64,000 nucleotides of DNA from AP-15 sp963777435 (GCA_963777435.1 CAVZQT010000003.1:682001-746000); one strand, 5' to 3'; positions 35,078-44,544 are shown, counted from the stretch's first letter. Notes: generated by a model from the sequence alone, not told the origin. Translations and numbers: made by a program.

Positions 35078-37322
35078 GGGCGACTTCGCTCAGCTCCATG
35101 GCTCGACCGCCATCCTCGGCGCACTCCATCGCGCGAGGGTCGACCGAAAAGACCAGCCTGACCCTCGCGCCGTTGATACTGCCATCTTCCAGCATCAGCT
35201 CTCCCCCGTGTTCCTCCATTATCTTCTTAACGATCGCGAGACCGAGGCCGGTACCCTTGGTTCGGGTCGTAACGTAGGGCTCGGTCAACCTTTCGCGGCC
35301 TTGACTCGGAAGACCCTTGCCATTGTCTTCGACGATTACTGCTGCGTGCCCTCGGCTCTCGGTTACTGCCACCCGGATTCGTCCAGGTTCCCCGCTGCTA
35401 TCCTCGGCAATTCGCGCTTCGATCGCCTCGATTGCATTCTTGACAATATTGAGGACGGCTTGGCCGACAAGCCGCGCGTCGCAATTCAACAAAACAGCAT
35501 GATCAGGAAAATTCGTCTCAAAGACGATGTCGCGGTGCGCCGAGATTTGGAGAAACATCGCGCGATGCGCGATTTCAACAAGGTTTTCGGGCTTTAGCAC
35601 CGGCGCCGGCATCCGGGCGAAGGCCGAGAATTCGTCGACCATCCTGCCGATATCGCCGACATGCCGGATGATCGTATCGGTGCAGATCGTGAAAGTTTCA
35701 CGATCTTGGGTGATCTCTTTTAGATAACGCCGGCGCAATCGCTCGGCGGCAAGTTGGATCGGGGTCAGCGGGTTCTTGATCTCATGGGCGATGCGGCGGG
35801 CGATGTCGGCCCAGGCCGCCTTTCTCTGAGCCGACAGCAACTCGGTAATGTCATCGAAGGTGACGACAAAGCCGCTGATATCGCCCTCATCGTGCTCGGC
35901 CGCGATCCGCACCAGTAAGGTCCGCGTGCTTGTGCCGCGCACGAGCTGGATTTGCGATTGCGCCAGGCGGTCCGGCCGACGTTCGGCCTCGTCGAGCAAG
36001 CCCGCCATTTCCGGGGCGACCTCAGCCAGATCTTCGCCGATGGACTGTTCGAGATCGACCCCGAGCAGGGCCGAGGCCGAGCGATTGGGGAGGTATACCC
36101 GGCCGGCCCGGTCGAGCCCGATGACGCCAGCCGAGACTCCGGTTAGCACCGTTTCGGTAAAGCGGCGGCGCTCGTCGAGCTGGCGATTGGCTTCGCGCAA
36201 TTCGCGCTGCTGGCTCTCGATCTGATTGGTCATACGGTTGAAAGCACGGCTCAGCGAGGCCAGCTCGTCGTCGCGCTCGCCTTCCGGCACCCGCGTCGCT
36301 AGATCGCCGGCGCGCACCTGCTCCGCCGCCGTCGCCAGCTGGCTGATCGGCACCGCCAGCTGGGTCGCAAAATAAATCCCCATCGCAACCGCGGCGACCA
36401 GGAACAGCATCGCCACCATCAAAAAGATCAGCGCGAAAGTAACCTGTAAACCCGACCGCTGGCTCTCGGTGCGCTGATATTGCGTTACCGCGCGCTGCGT
36501 TTCCTCCATATAGTTGAGTACCTTGGGTTCTACATAGCGGCCGATGTACAGGTAGACTGGCCCATACTGGTCGAGACGAACCAAGGCCCGCACGCGGTCG
36601 TCGCTATCGCTGGTCAAGATCGCGACATCGCCGCCATCGGCGACGTGCATTGCGCTGTCCGGGACCGGTTGGAAACCGAGCGAAAAGGAGAGACTCGACC
36701 GCGCCAATACATGGCCCGCACGGTCGAATACCATGGCTTCGGTCAGTCCGCGCAGCGCCGCCTGTCCCGCGACAACCTGTTCCAGCCGAGTTGGATCGAG
36801 TTCAAGCTGAACGGCGTCCCGGTTCAGGTCGTTGGCCATAGCCAGTGCGTCGGCGCGAATCGCCTGTTGATGCTCGTGCAAATAGGCTTCCGCAACTGCG
36901 AGCGAATTGGAAATCGCGGTGCGTACCTTGTCGCTGAACCACGATTCGACGCCGTAGCTAAAGAACAGATAGGAAAAGATCGCGACGATGATCGTCGGCA
37001 TCACCGCGATCAGGCTGAATAACACGACCAGACGGATTTGCAGCCGCGAACCCGCCAGGCCGCGCCGCCGCTCGGCCCAAACCTGCATCAGCCCCTTGGC
37101 GATCAGGGCGCCAAGCGCCAGCAAGAGAACGAGATCGAGATTAAGAAGTGACAGGACGGAGTTGGGGTGGGCGCCAAAAGGCGGCGCCCCGGTCAACGCC
37201 AGATAAGTTGCAACTCCGGAAGCGAGCGACGCAGCCGTCAACCCGATCGCCAGCTTATGGCGCAAGCCAACTCGGCCGGCCCATACCTGAACCCGCCGCA
37301 TCTGCCTCATGCACGATCCCAA
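35067..37322 (-). CDS. ntrY: Sensor histidine kinase NtrY
   Basis: 751 aa membrane kinase. Three hydrophobic segments lie in the first 130 residues (with LVVLFSLIAVMPTIIVAIF as the third), then a periplasmic sensor region and a further TM near 300 (VTFALIFLMVAMLFLVAAVA). HAMP (about 325-380), PAS (about 395-500), HisKA with RRIAHEIKNPLTPIQLA and a HATPase domain (about 610-730) follow. Phosphorylates NtrX. Starts near 37322; ATG 37310 is also possible. Signal sensed is unknown. Confidence 0.93.
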   Translation of the reverse strand: MGSCMRQMRRVQVWAGRVGLRHKLAIGLTAASLASGVATYLALTGAPPFGAHPNSVLSLLNLDLVLLLALGALIAKGLMQVWAERRRGLAGSRLQIRLVVLFSLIAVMPTIIVAIFSYLFFSYGVESWFSDKVRTAISNSLAVAEAYLHEHQQAIRADALAMANDLNRDAVQLELDPTRLEQVVAGQAALRGLTEAMVFDRAGHVLARSSLSFSLGFQPVPDSAMHVADGGDVAILTSDSDDRVRALVRLDQYGPVYLYIGRYVEPKVLNYMEETQRAVTQYQRTESQRSGLQVTFALIFLMVAMLFLVAAVAMGIYFATQLAVPISQLATAAEQVRAGDLATRVPEGERDDELASLSRAFNRMTNQIESQQRELREANRQLDERRRFTETVLTGVSAGVIGLDRAGRVYLPNRSASALLGVDLEQSIGEDLAEVAPEMAGLLDEAERRPDRLAQSQIQLVRGTSTRTLLVRIAAEHDEGDISGFVVTFDDITELLSAQRKAAWADIARRIAHEIKNPLTPIQLAAERLRRRYLKEITQDRETFTICTDTIIRHVGDIGRMVDEFSAFARMPAPVLKPENLVEIAHRAMFLQISAHRDIVFETNFPDHAVLLNCDARLVGQAVLNIVKNAIEAIEARIAEDSSGEPGRIRVAVTESRGHAAVIVEDNGKGLPSQGRERLTEPYVTTRTKGTGLGLAIVKKIMEEHGGELMLEDGSINGARVRLVFSVDPRAMECAEDGGRAMELSEVAHGA

Positions 37323-37429
37323 AAGCGCAGCGTCGCAACTCCAAGGCGGCTGCCGCGGCCCTGCCTGACGGCGCTGCGCGTCGAGTAATCCCGACTCGCC
37401 AATGCAGGCAGCTCAGTGTCGCCCAAGCG

Positions 37430-38872
37430 TTACTTTAGCCCGCGCACCACCGGGATGTCCAATTCGCGGATTTTCTTGCGCAAAGTATTGCGGTTCAGCC
37501 CCAGCAAGTGGGCTGCCTTGATCTGGTTGCCGCGCGTCGCCCCCAGTGTCAGGACGATCAGCGGACGCTCGACTTCGCGCAAAATCCGGTCGTAAAGGCC
37601 GGCGGCCGGCAACCCGCCCTTGTGAGCGGCGAAATAGCCGCGAATATGATGCTCGACAGCGCCGGCGAGGCCCTCGCCCGGGTTAGCGTCGGCAGCTTCC
37701 GCAAGGTCGGGCTGCTCGCCGAGCTCGGCTTCGATGATCGAGACCCCGATCACCTCCTGGGAATACAATGCCGCCAGGCGGCGAATGAGGTTTTCGAGTT
37801 CGCGCACATTACCGGGCCAGCGATAGCTGCGCAGCCGCTCCATTGCCTCATCATCGAGCCGCTTTGGCGGCAGCCCCTCGCGTACCGCTTGTGCTGCGAA
37901 ATGCCGCACCAGCGCGGGTATATCGGCGCTGCGCTCGCGCAGCGGCGGCAACCGAATCGGCGCGACGTTTAGACGGTAAAACAGATCTTCGCGAAACAGC
38001 CCCTGGCGAATGAGCTGACGTAGATCATGGTGGGTCGCGGCGATGACGCGGACATCGGCGCGGATCGGCACCCGCCCGCCGACCGCGGTAAACTCACCCT
38101 CCTGCAGCACGCGCAACAGCCGGGTCTGGGCTTCGAGCGGCATGTCGCCGATCTCGTCAAGAAATAAGGTGCCGCCTTGCGCCTGTTCAAAGCGGCCCAT
38201 GCTGCGCGCCGTCGCGCCGGTGAACGCGCCTTTTTCGTGGCCAAACAGCTCGCTCTCGATCAACTCGCGCGGGATCGCGGCCATATTGATCGGGACAAAC
38301 GGACCGTTGCGGCGCTTGCCGTAATCATGCAGCGCCCGCGCGACCAATTCCTTGCCGGTGCCGCTTTCGCCCATGATCGTCACCGTCAGGTCGGTGCCCA
38401 TCAACCGCGCGATGACGCGATAGATCTCTTGCATCGCCGGCGAGCGGCCGATCAGCGGCAATTGATCTTCGAGATCCTCATCGGGCCCGTTCGCCAGGCC
38501 GTCGTGAGGTGCGGTGAGCGCCCGTTCGACGACACTGACCAGCTCACGCAGATCGAATGGTTTGGGCAGATACTCGAAGGCGCCGCGTTCGGTCGCCTTG
38601 ACCGCGGTCAACAAAGTGTTCTGCGCGCTCATGACGATGATGCGCAGATCGGGGCGAATTTTTTTGATGCGCGGGATCAGGTCAAGGCCGTTCTCATCCG
38701 GCATGATCACGTCCGTGATCACGAGATCGCCCTCGCCATCGGCAACCCAGCGCCATAAGGTGGCGGCGTTGCCGGTCATCCGTACATCGTGCCCGAGCCG
38801 AATCAGCGCCTGGTTCAGCACCATTCGGATCGCGCGATCGTCGTCGGCCACCAGGATCGTCGAAGTCATCAC
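37430..38872 (-). CDS. ntrC: Nitrogen regulator NtrC
   Basis: 480 aa sigma-54 activator. Receiver Asp in DLVITDVIMPDENG, AAA+ domain with GESGTGKE Walker A, the GAFTGA loop (EKGAFTGAT), Walker B GTLFLDEIGDM, the sensor block YRWPGNVRELENL, and a Fis HTH (GNQIKAAHLLGLNRNTLRKK). Turns on nitrogen-assimilation promoters when phosphorylated by NtrB. Its ATG overlaps the ntrB stop by 4 bp. Confidence 0.95.
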   Translation of the reverse strand: MMTSTILVADDDRAIRMVLNQALIRLGHDVRMTGNAATLWRWVADGEGDLVITDVIMPDENGLDLIPRIKKIRPDLRIIVMSAQNTLLTAVKATERGAFEYLPKPFDLRELVSVVERALTAPHDGLANGPDEDLEDQLPLIGRSPAMQEIYRVIARLMGTDLTVTIMGESGTGKELVARALHDYGKRRNGPFVPINMAAIPRELIESELFGHEKGAFTGATARSMGRFEQAQGGTLFLDEIGDMPLEAQTRLLRVLQEGEFTAVGGRVPIRADVRVIAATHHDLRQLIRQGLFREDLFYRLNVAPIRLPPLRERSADIPALVRHFAAQAVREGLPPKRLDDEAMERLRSYRWPGNVRELENLIRRLAALYSQEVIGVSIIEAELGEQPDLAEAADANPGEGLAGAVEHHIRGYFAAHKGGLPAAGLYDRILREVERPLIVLTLGATRGNQIKAAHLLGLNRNTLRKKIRELDIPVVRGLK

Positions 38873-39996
38873 CCGATACCGTCCTGTGCGACCACCGGCA
38901 AAAACACCCGGAACACGGTTCGACGGGGCTGGCTGTCGAATTCGATGACGCCGCCGTGGTCGCCGATCACCTTGGCAACTAATGCAAGACCAAGGCCAGT
39001 TCCGTTTCGCTTTGTCGTGACAAACGGGTCGAACAGATGGGGGCGCATATCCTCGGGGATGCCGGCGCCGTTATCGGTCACCGCCACCATCAGCGGCAGA
39101 TGCTGGCGTCCTTCGCCCCCCGGGCCAGCAAGGCGCAAGCCGTGGCGATAGGCCGTCGATAGAACGATCTCGCCGTCGCCGTTCGGGACCGCCTCGGCCG
39201 CATTCTTGACGATGTTCAAAAATACCTGGACGAGGAGGTCGCGGTTGCCATGCACCGGCGGCAGCGACGGATCGTACTCTTCGACAAACCGGGCATCGCG
39301 AGCAAAACCGGATTGCGCCAGCTTGCGGACGCGCTCCAATACCTCGTGGATATTGACCGCCTCGCGCGCGATCGGATGATGGTCGGAGAACGCCTCCATG
39401 CGATCGACGAGGGCCACGATGCGGTCGGTCTCATCGCAAATCAGGCGGGTCAGCTGGCGCTCGGCCTCATCAGCATCCTGCTCGAGCAATTGCGCCGCGC
39501 CGCGAATGCCGGACAGCGGGTTCTTGACCTCGTGCGCCAGCATTGCCGCCATCGCCGTGATCGATCGGGCGGCGTTGCGGTGGGTCAGCTGACGATCGAG
39601 CTTGTCGACCATCGAGCGCTCGTGCAGCGAGAGCACCACGAGAGCCGCGGCTTCCCCCGCCAGAGGTGCCGCCTGCACAGTTACGGTGCGGCTGCCAAAG
39701 CGCGGTCCTTCGAGCGCGATGTCGTATTCCGACATCGTGTTGCCAAGGCGCCAGACGGCGTCGATCAATGACAGCAATGGGCTGTGCGGCGCCACTAATG
39801 CGGCGAGCGCCGTACCCTGCAAGGCCGCGGCGCCGGTTCCTAAAAATTGCTCGGCGGCTGGATTGACCATGCGGATTTCGCCGTCGCGGTCGATGACGAT
39901 AACCGGATCGGCAAGCGCCGCCAGCACCAGCGCCGCTTCAGGCGCGGCGGGCTTGGGACGGGCGCCGGCGCTGCGCCGCCGAAAATTCTTTATCAT
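38869..39996 (-). CDS. ntrB: Nitrogen sensor kinase NtrB
   Basis: 375 aa cytosolic kinase/phosphatase. N-terminal PAS domain (about 30-110, DPVIVIDRDGEIRMVNPAAEQ), HisKA AMLAHEVKNPLSGIRG (His about 155) and a HATPase domain (FLNIVKNAAEAV; DNGAGIPEDM; GTGLGLALV). It is governed by PII protein and controls NtrC. I chose ATG 39996, which overlaps the dusB stop by 4 bp (ATGA). The ORF reaches back to 40335, but that part is dusB shadow. Confidence 0.94.
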   Translation of the reverse strand: MIKNFRRRSAGARPKPAAPEAALVLAALADPVIVIDRDGEIRMVNPAAEQFLGTGAAALQGTALAALVAPHSPLLSLIDAVWRLGNTMSEYDIALEGPRFGSRTVTVQAAPLAGEAAALVVLSLHERSMVDKLDRQLTHRNAARSITAMAAMLAHEVKNPLSGIRGAAQLLEQDADEAERQLTRLICDETDRIVALVDRMEAFSDHHPIAREAVNIHEVLERVRKLAQSGFARDARFVEEYDPSLPPVHGNRDLLVQVFLNIVKNAAEAVPNGDGEIVLSTAYRHGLRLAGPGGEGRQHLPLMVAVTDNGAGIPEDMRPHLFDPFVTTKRNGTGLGLALVAKVIGDHGGVIEFDSQPRRTVFRVFLPVVAQDGIG

Positions 39997-41033
39997 GCTG
40001 GCTCGCTGGCCGCTCCCACCCTTTCCTCCCCCGCGAACGGGATCGGGTTCGGGCGAGAACGCGCCAGAAGCGGCTCGTAAAATCCCCGTATCAACATCCT
40101 GACCCGGGTCGGGTCGACCGCCTGGTTGACTGCCGCCCGGAATTCGGCGGAGCCCGGCAATCCTTTGGAATACCAAGCGACGTGTTTGCGGGCGATCCGG
40201 ATGCCGATATCGGTCCCATAATGGGACAGCATGTCGTCGTAATGTTGTTCGAGGATCTCTAATTGCGCTCCCAACGGCGGATCGGGGATCCTCCGGCGCC
40301 CATCCAGCCAGGCGATGACTTGGCGCACAAACCATGGCCGGCCATAGCTTCCGCGGCCGATCATCACGCCATCGGCGCCCGATTGCACCAGCGCCCGGTC
40401 GGCGTCCTCCAGGGTCTCAATGTCGCCGTTGACGACAACCGGTATCGTTACATTCTCCTTAACCTCTCGGATAAATGCCCAATCGGCCGACCCCGCATAG
40501 AGCTGACAACGGGTGCGGCCGTGCACGGTAATCATGCGGATGCCGCAAGCTTGCGCAATTCGTGCGAGCCGCGGGGCGTTCCGGTTCTTCTCGTCCCATC
40601 CGGTGCGCATCTTGAGGGTCACGGGCAAATCGACGGAGTTGACGGTAGCTTCGAGGATGCGCGCCGCGTGGATCTCGTCACGCATCAGCGCCGACCCGGC
40701 GTGGCCGTTGACCACCTTTTTGACCGGGCAGCCAAAATTGATATCGATGATCTGCGCCCCGCGGTCGGCATTGATCTTGGCCGCTTCGGCCATGATCTGC
40801 GGCTCGCAACCGGCAAGCTGGACGGCCATCGGCTGCTCGTCTTCTGAGCTCTTGGTCATGGTCATGGTCTTGCGGCTTTCGCGGACCATCGCTTCGCTCG
40901 CGATCATTTCCGAGACGACGAGGCCGGCGCCCAGACGCTTGACGAGGCGGCGAAACGGCAAGTCACTGACCCCCGACATCGGGGCCAGAATTACCGGGTC
41001 ATCGATCGTAACCGTGCCGAGATTAATGCCCAT
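39993..41033 (-). CDS. dusB: tRNA-dihydrouridine synthase (NifR3)
   Basis: 346 aa flavin enzyme that reduces uridines in the tRNA D-loop. The TIM barrel begins VILAPMSGVSDLPFRRLVKR; the catalytic Cys is in INFGCPVKKV, and MKMRTGWDEKN-like KMRTGW and ITVHGRTRCQLY bind FMN and tRNA. Known in alphaproteobacteria as nifR3, first gene of the nifR3-ntrB-ntrC operon; the same order is seen here. Divergent from ispDF with 136 bp between, where both promoters must lie. Confidence 0.95.
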   Translation of the reverse strand: MGINLGTVTIDDPVILAPMSGVSDLPFRRLVKRLGAGLVVSEMIASEAMVRESRKTMTMTKSSEDEQPMAVQLAGCEPQIMAEAAKINADRGAQIIDINFGCPVKKVVNGHAGSALMRDEIHAARILEATVNSVDLPVTLKMRTGWDEKNRNAPRLARIAQACGIRMITVHGRTRCQLYAGSADWAFIREVKENVTIPVVVNGDIETLEDADRALVQSGADGVMIGRGSYGRPWFVRQVIAWLDGRRRIPDPPLGAQLEILEQHYDDMLSHYGTDIGIRIARKHVAWYSKGLPGSAEFRAAVNQAVDPTRVRMLIRGFYEPLLARSRPNPIPFAGEERVGAASEPA

Positions 41034-41169
41034 TTCCTAAGCATATTGAGTTATTGCCCAATGATTGAGCAGATCGTAGCGGGTTCTCTTTTGCAGTGCA
41101 ACAAATACCGCTGCGGCGAAAACCGCACCTACAGTGGTAACGAGATGATGCGTCGGCTATTTTCGCTGC

Positions 41170-42324
41170 ATGGAAGCCATACACGCGCTGGTCGTCGCCG
41201 CCGGACGCGGCAGCCGATTTGGCGGCGAGCGTCCCAAACAATACTTGCCGCTCGCTGGGCAGCCAGTGTTGCGCCACGCGGTCGCTGCATTGGCTGCTCA
41301 TCCTCGGATCGCCGGCGTGCAGGTGATGATCCGACCGGAAGACCGCGCCCTGTTTGACGACGCCGTCGCCGGGCTCGAGGTGCTGCCGCCGGTAGCGGGA
41401 GGTTTGACGCGGCAAGATTCGGTGCGGTTCGGGCTTGAGGCGCTCGCCCGCTATCGCCCGCAGGCGGTGCTGATTCACGACGGCGCGCGACCGTTCCCCA
41501 GCGCAGCACTGATCGACCGGATCATCGATGGGGTCGGGCTCGCGCCAGCGGTGATCCCCTGCCTGCCATTGCGCGACACGATCAAACACGCCGAGGATGG
41601 CATGATTCGGACCACGGTAGACCGCTCGAATCTGTGGCGCGCCCAGACGCCGCAAGGCTTTAATTTTGCGGCCATCTTGGCTGCTCATCGGGCTGCCAAG
41701 GGGCAAGAATTGACCGATGATTCGGCAGTTGCAGAAGCGGCCGGGTTGATGCCCTTGTTGGTTGACGGAGATGAAAACAACCTGAAGATCACCACCGCCG
41801 ACGATCTTGCCGCCGCCGAGCGCCTGCTCGCGGCACGGCTGGGCGATGTCCGCGTCGGCCAAGGCTTTGATGTCCACGCTTTCGGCCCAGGCGATAGGAT
41901 CGTTATCTGCGGCGTCGAAATCCCGCATGGAGCGGGCCTCGTCGGTCATTCCGACGCTGATGTCGGTTTGCACTCGCTGACCGATGCCGTGCTGGGTGCG
42001 ATCGGCGCCGGCGATATCGGCCAGCATTTCCCGCCGAGCGATCCGCAATGGCGCGGCGCCGCTTCCGATCAGTTCCTGCGCCATGCCGCCGATCTCGTCC
42101 ACGGCCGTGGTGGCATCGTGGCGGCGGTCGATGTGACGATCATCTGCGAACGCCCGAGGATCGGCCCGCACCGCGCCGCGATGGTCGAGCGTGTCGCTGC
42201 GATCCTCGGGATCGCCGCCGACCGCGTCAGCATCAAGGCGACGACAACCGACCGGCTCGGCTTTACCGGCCGCGGCGAGGGTGTGGCCGCTCAAGCCGTC
42301 GCCACCGTGCACCTGCCGCTGTAA
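41170..42324 (+). CDS. ispDF: Bifunctional IspD/IspF, MEP pathway
   Basis: 384 aa fusion. Residues 1-225 are IspD (2-C-methyl-D-erythritol 4-phosphate cytidylyltransferase): VVAAGRGSRFGGERPKQYL, IHDGARPF, RAQTPQGF. Residues about 226-384 are IspF (MECDP synthase): VRVGQGFDVHAF (metal His/Asp), GHSDADVGLHSLTDA (His) and IKATTTDRLGFTGRGEG. The fusion is typical of alphaproteobacteria. Two steps of the MEP route to isopentenyl diphosphate; feeds the cis-prenyltransferase product line at 22 kb. Confidence 0.96.
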   Translation: MEAIHALVVAAGRGSRFGGERPKQYLPLAGQPVLRHAVAALAAHPRIAGVQVMIRPEDRALFDDAVAGLEVLPPVAGGLTRQDSVRFGLEALARYRPQAVLIHDGARPFPSAALIDRIIDGVGLAPAVIPCLPLRDTIKHAEDGMIRTTVDRSNLWRAQTPQGFNFAAILAAHRAAKGQELTDDSAVAEAAGLMPLLVDGDENNLKITTADDLAAAERLLAARLGDVRVGQGFDVHAFGPGDRIVICGVEIPHGAGLVGHSDADVGLHSLTDAVLGAIGAGDIGQHFPPSDPQWRGAASDQFLRHAADLVHGRGGIVAAVDVTIICERPRIGPHRAAMVERVAAILGIAADRVSIKATTTDRLGFTGRGEGVAAQAVATVHLPL

Positions 42325-42390
42325 ACGCCCATCACTCAAACACACCGTCCCCATCTGTCGGCGCGGCACCCTGCAGGGCTGGTCGCGACA

Positions 42391-42834
42391 TTGTTTGGGG
42401 TTGGGCTGAGCCCGATCGCCCCCGGCACCTGCGCCTCGCTTGTGGCGTTGCCGATCGCTTGGGCGATCCGTGCGATGTGGGGCGACCCGGGGCTCGCGGT
42501 TGCCCTCGCGCTGGTTTTTGCCGTCGGCTGCTGGGCGGCGGGGCGCGTTGCCGGGGCTGCGGGCTTTCAAGATCCGGCTGCGATCGTCGTCGATGAGGTG
42601 GCCGGCCAGTGGCTGGTATTGCTCGCGGCCCCTCTCGAACCGATCCCTTGGCTGCTCGCCTTTGTGCTGTTCCGCCTCTTCGATATATGGAAACCGTGGC
42701 CGGTGAACTGGGCCGACCGGCACGTCAAGGGCGGGTTCGGCATCATGCTCGACGATGTCCTGGCGGCGGGCTACGCTCTCGTCGTGCTGATGGTGGCAAT
42801 GGCGATTGGCGGAGCCTTAGGTGTTCACGTCTGA
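42391..42834 (+). CDS. pgpA: Phosphatidylglycerophosphatase A
   Basis: About 147 aa membrane enzyme that makes phosphatidylglycerol from its phosphate. Motif FGVGLSPIAPGTCASL opens the protein, DEVAGQWLVLLAAP is the catalytic acidic motif and RLFDIWKPWPVNWADRH the third, with GGFGIMLDDVLAA near the end. No ATG or GTG exists in frame near the expected start; TTG 42391 is the only standard choice and makes it slightly short, so the start is uncertain. Overlaps the next gene by 14 bp. Confidence 0.88.
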   Translation: MFGVGLSPIAPGTCASLVALPIAWAIRAMWGDPGLAVALALVFAVGCWAAGRVAGAAGFQDPAAIVVDEVAGQWLVLLAAPLEPIPWLLAFVLFRLFDIWKPWPVNWADRHVKGGFGIMLDDVLAAGYALVVLMVAMAIGGALGVHV

Positions 42835-43315
42835 GATCCTGAGCTTGGCGGGAACGGTGCTCGACGCGTGCCGCGCCCGAGGCTGGCATATCGCGACCGC
42901 GGAATCCTGCACCGGCGGCCTGGTTGCGGCGGCGTTAACCGCGATCCCCGGCTCCTCGGATGTCGTCGAGCGTGGGTTTGTGACCTATTCGAACCAGGCC
43001 AAATCGGAAATGCTGGGCGTGCCGCCAGCGACGATCGCCGCGCACGGCGCCGTCAGCGCCGAGACCACGGCGGCAATGGCGCAAGGTGCGATCATGCGCG
43101 CCGCGGTCGATCTCGCCGTGTCGATCACCGGCATCGCCGGCCCCGGCGGCGGCAGCGCCGAGAAGCCGGTCGGGCTGGTCATTTTGGGTCTCGCCCGGCG
43201 CGGCGGCGAGTGGCGAACTCACCGCCACGTGTTTCCAGGCGACCGCACCGCGGTGCGTGACGCGGCGCTGAAGGTGGCCCTCGGGCTTCTCGCCGATGCC
43301 GCCAGATCCGAATAG
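42821..43315 (+). CDS. CinA C-terminal domain / nicotinamide-nucleotide amidohydrolase (PncC-like)
   Basis: 164 aa, the CinA C-terminal domain alone. TAESCTGGLVAAALTAIPGSS (catalytic Ser), GFVTYSNQAKSEMLGV, ITGIAGPGGGSAEKPVGLV and a final ALGLLADAA are conserved. The family deamidates nicotinamide mononucleotide. GTG 42821 starts inside the 3' end of pgpA. This gene is the last of the conserved plus-strand trio ispDF-pgpA-cinA; the accessory block begins after it. Confidence 0.9.
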   Translation: MFTSEILSLAGTVLDACRARGWHIATAESCTGGLVAAALTAIPGSSDVVERGFVTYSNQAKSEMLGVPPATIAAHGAVSAETTAAMAQGAIMRAAVDLAVSITGIAGPGGGSAEKPVGLVILGLARRGGEWRTHRHVFPGDRTAVRDAALKVALGLLADAARSE

Positions 43316-43371
43316 CGGCTCCCCAAGTCATTGCGTTACCGCCGATGTGGGCCGACCCGCTCGGACAAAAC

Positions 43372-43454
43372 CGCTTTCCCGGCGGAAAGCCGGGATCCAC
43401 GGTTCCGCCTGATGAGCGCTCGAAGGATGGGCTCCAGCTTTCGCCACAGCAGCG
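43372..43454. repeat. Palindromic repeat, family A copy 2
   Basis: CGCTTTCCCGGCGGAAAGCC at the left, with inner stem TTTCCCGGCGGAAAG/CCGGGA. The right arm (CTTTCGCC...GCAGCG) is decayed. Same plan as copies at 23045 and 62563. It lies at the boundary between the core gene cinA and the accessory block. Confidence 0.6.
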
Positions 43455-43486
43455 TTTTACAATACCGGCTCAAAAGGAATACCGAG

Positions 43487-44362
43487 ATGAGTAGCTTCAA
43501 CATCGCTGTGGTTCAGCCGCACTCGAACCCGCCGCCCGACGACCACAAAAACATCGAGGATGCGGTGCGCTGGATCAGCCGCGCCGCCGCTGAAGGCGCC
43601 GACTTCGTCTGCTTTCCCGAGAGTTATCCCGGGCCGTGGCGCATGCCGGCGGCTTACGACCCTTCGGCGCGCATTGCCGAGGCGGCGCAGCGGCACGGCC
43701 TCCATGTCGTCTTTGGCACGATGGAGCCGATCGATAACGCCAAAAAGACCGCCTACAACCTGACCTGCATGGCCTACCCGGACGGCAGCGCGCCGGCATG
43801 CTATCGCCGCACCCACCCCAACGGCCCGTGGATCTATGCGAGCCGCACCGGCGGCAGTGGCGTATGGGAGTTCGAGTGGGTCCCCGGCAACGATTTCCCG
43901 GTCTTTGACACCGTCCACGGCAAGGTCGGGCTCGGCATGTGCAGCGAGGTTTACATGCCGGAAGTGTCGCGCGCCCTGGCGCTGCGCGGCGCCGAAATCA
44001 TCTTCCTGCCGGCCGGGCTCAGCGGCACTGGCAATCTATGGGAGACCTGGCAGACCTTGCTGCGGGCGCGGGCGATCGAGAACCTCGCGCTCGTCGTATC
44101 GACCCGCAACATTTTCGACCCCGCGTCCGAACGCGGGCTGGCGATTATCGCCGGGCCGGAGCGCACCCATTACGAGAGCACCAATGTCGGCATGTCGGTC
44201 GTCGCGGTCAGCCTCGACCGCGTACGCGAACTGCGCGCCGGCTGGGACGGCAACGACAAGACGTCCAGTTGCGGTGTCAAGCAGGGCCTGTTAACGCAGT
44301 GGCAGCGCCCGGAGCTTTACGACAATATCTTCCCGCCGCGATTGCCGGCGGCGGCCGAATAG
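43487..44362 (+). CDS. Nitrilase-superfamily (carbon-nitrogen hydrolase) protein
   Basis: 291 aa. The catalytic Glu is in CFPESYPGPW (about residue 42) and the Cys in LGMCSEVYMPE (about 148). The third residue of the triad, normally Lys in YRKTH, reads YRRTH here, so it is replaced by Arg. The rest (AEIIFLPAGLSGTGNLW; ENLALVVSTRN) is ordinary. Substrate unknown: an amide or nitrile. ATG 43487 (MSSFNIAVVQPHSN) is the natural start, preceded by AAGGA; the ORF upstream is repeat DNA. Confidence 0.8.
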   Translation: MSSFNIAVVQPHSNPPPDDHKNIEDAVRWISRAAAEGADFVCFPESYPGPWRMPAAYDPSARIAEAAQRHGLHVVFGTMEPIDNAKKTAYNLTCMAYPDGSAPACYRRTHPNGPWIYASRTGGSGVWEFEWVPGNDFPVFDTVHGKVGLGMCSEVYMPEVSRALALRGAEIIFLPAGLSGTGNLWETWQTLLRARAIENLALVVSTRNIFDPASERGLAIIAGPERTHYESTNVGMSVVAVSLDRVRELRAGWDGNDKTSSCGVKQGLLTQWQRPELYDNIFPPRLPAAAE

Positions 44363-44376
44363 CCGCGGGAGGAAGC

Positions 44377-44475
44377 ATGACCGGCGTTGTCGCGGCGGTC
44401 AGCCGCAGCCTGCGGTACACTCTGATCAAGGGCAACGAGGCCAGCAATCCGGCGGGCGGCGCCGTCCCCATCTAA
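44377..44475 (+). pseudogene. MOSC-domain gene remnant (N-terminal 32 codons)
   Basis: ATG 44377 follows GGGAGGAAGC. The product MTGVVAAVSRSLRYTLIKGN resembles the opening of short MOSC proteins (AVS.S..H...K.N...I), which then goes off at EASNPAGGAVPI and stops. The match ends exactly where the CGGGAATT repeats begin, suggesting a lost 3' part. Tentative, since so little remains. Confidence 0.3.
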
Positions 44476-44476
44476 C

Positions 44477-44544
44477 CGGGAATTTTCTCGCCTTAATCGG
44501 GAATTATTTCCGCCGAACCGGGAATTGACCCGCCCACGGGAATT
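44477..44544. repeat. Four CGGGAATT motifs at about two-helical-turn spacing
   Basis: CGGGAATT begins at 44477, 44498, 44519 and 44537, giving steps of 21, 21 and 18 bases. The bases between differ, so only the octamer is repeated. The layout resembles multiple binding sites at a transposon end (IS21-type ends have such repeats) but no partner end was found. Confidence 0.55.

Noticed and set aside
41023..42723. A 566-aa minus-strand frame over ispDF and pgpA
   Set aside because: Antisense of two genes with intact catalytic motifs; its composition is Arg/Gln/His-rich.
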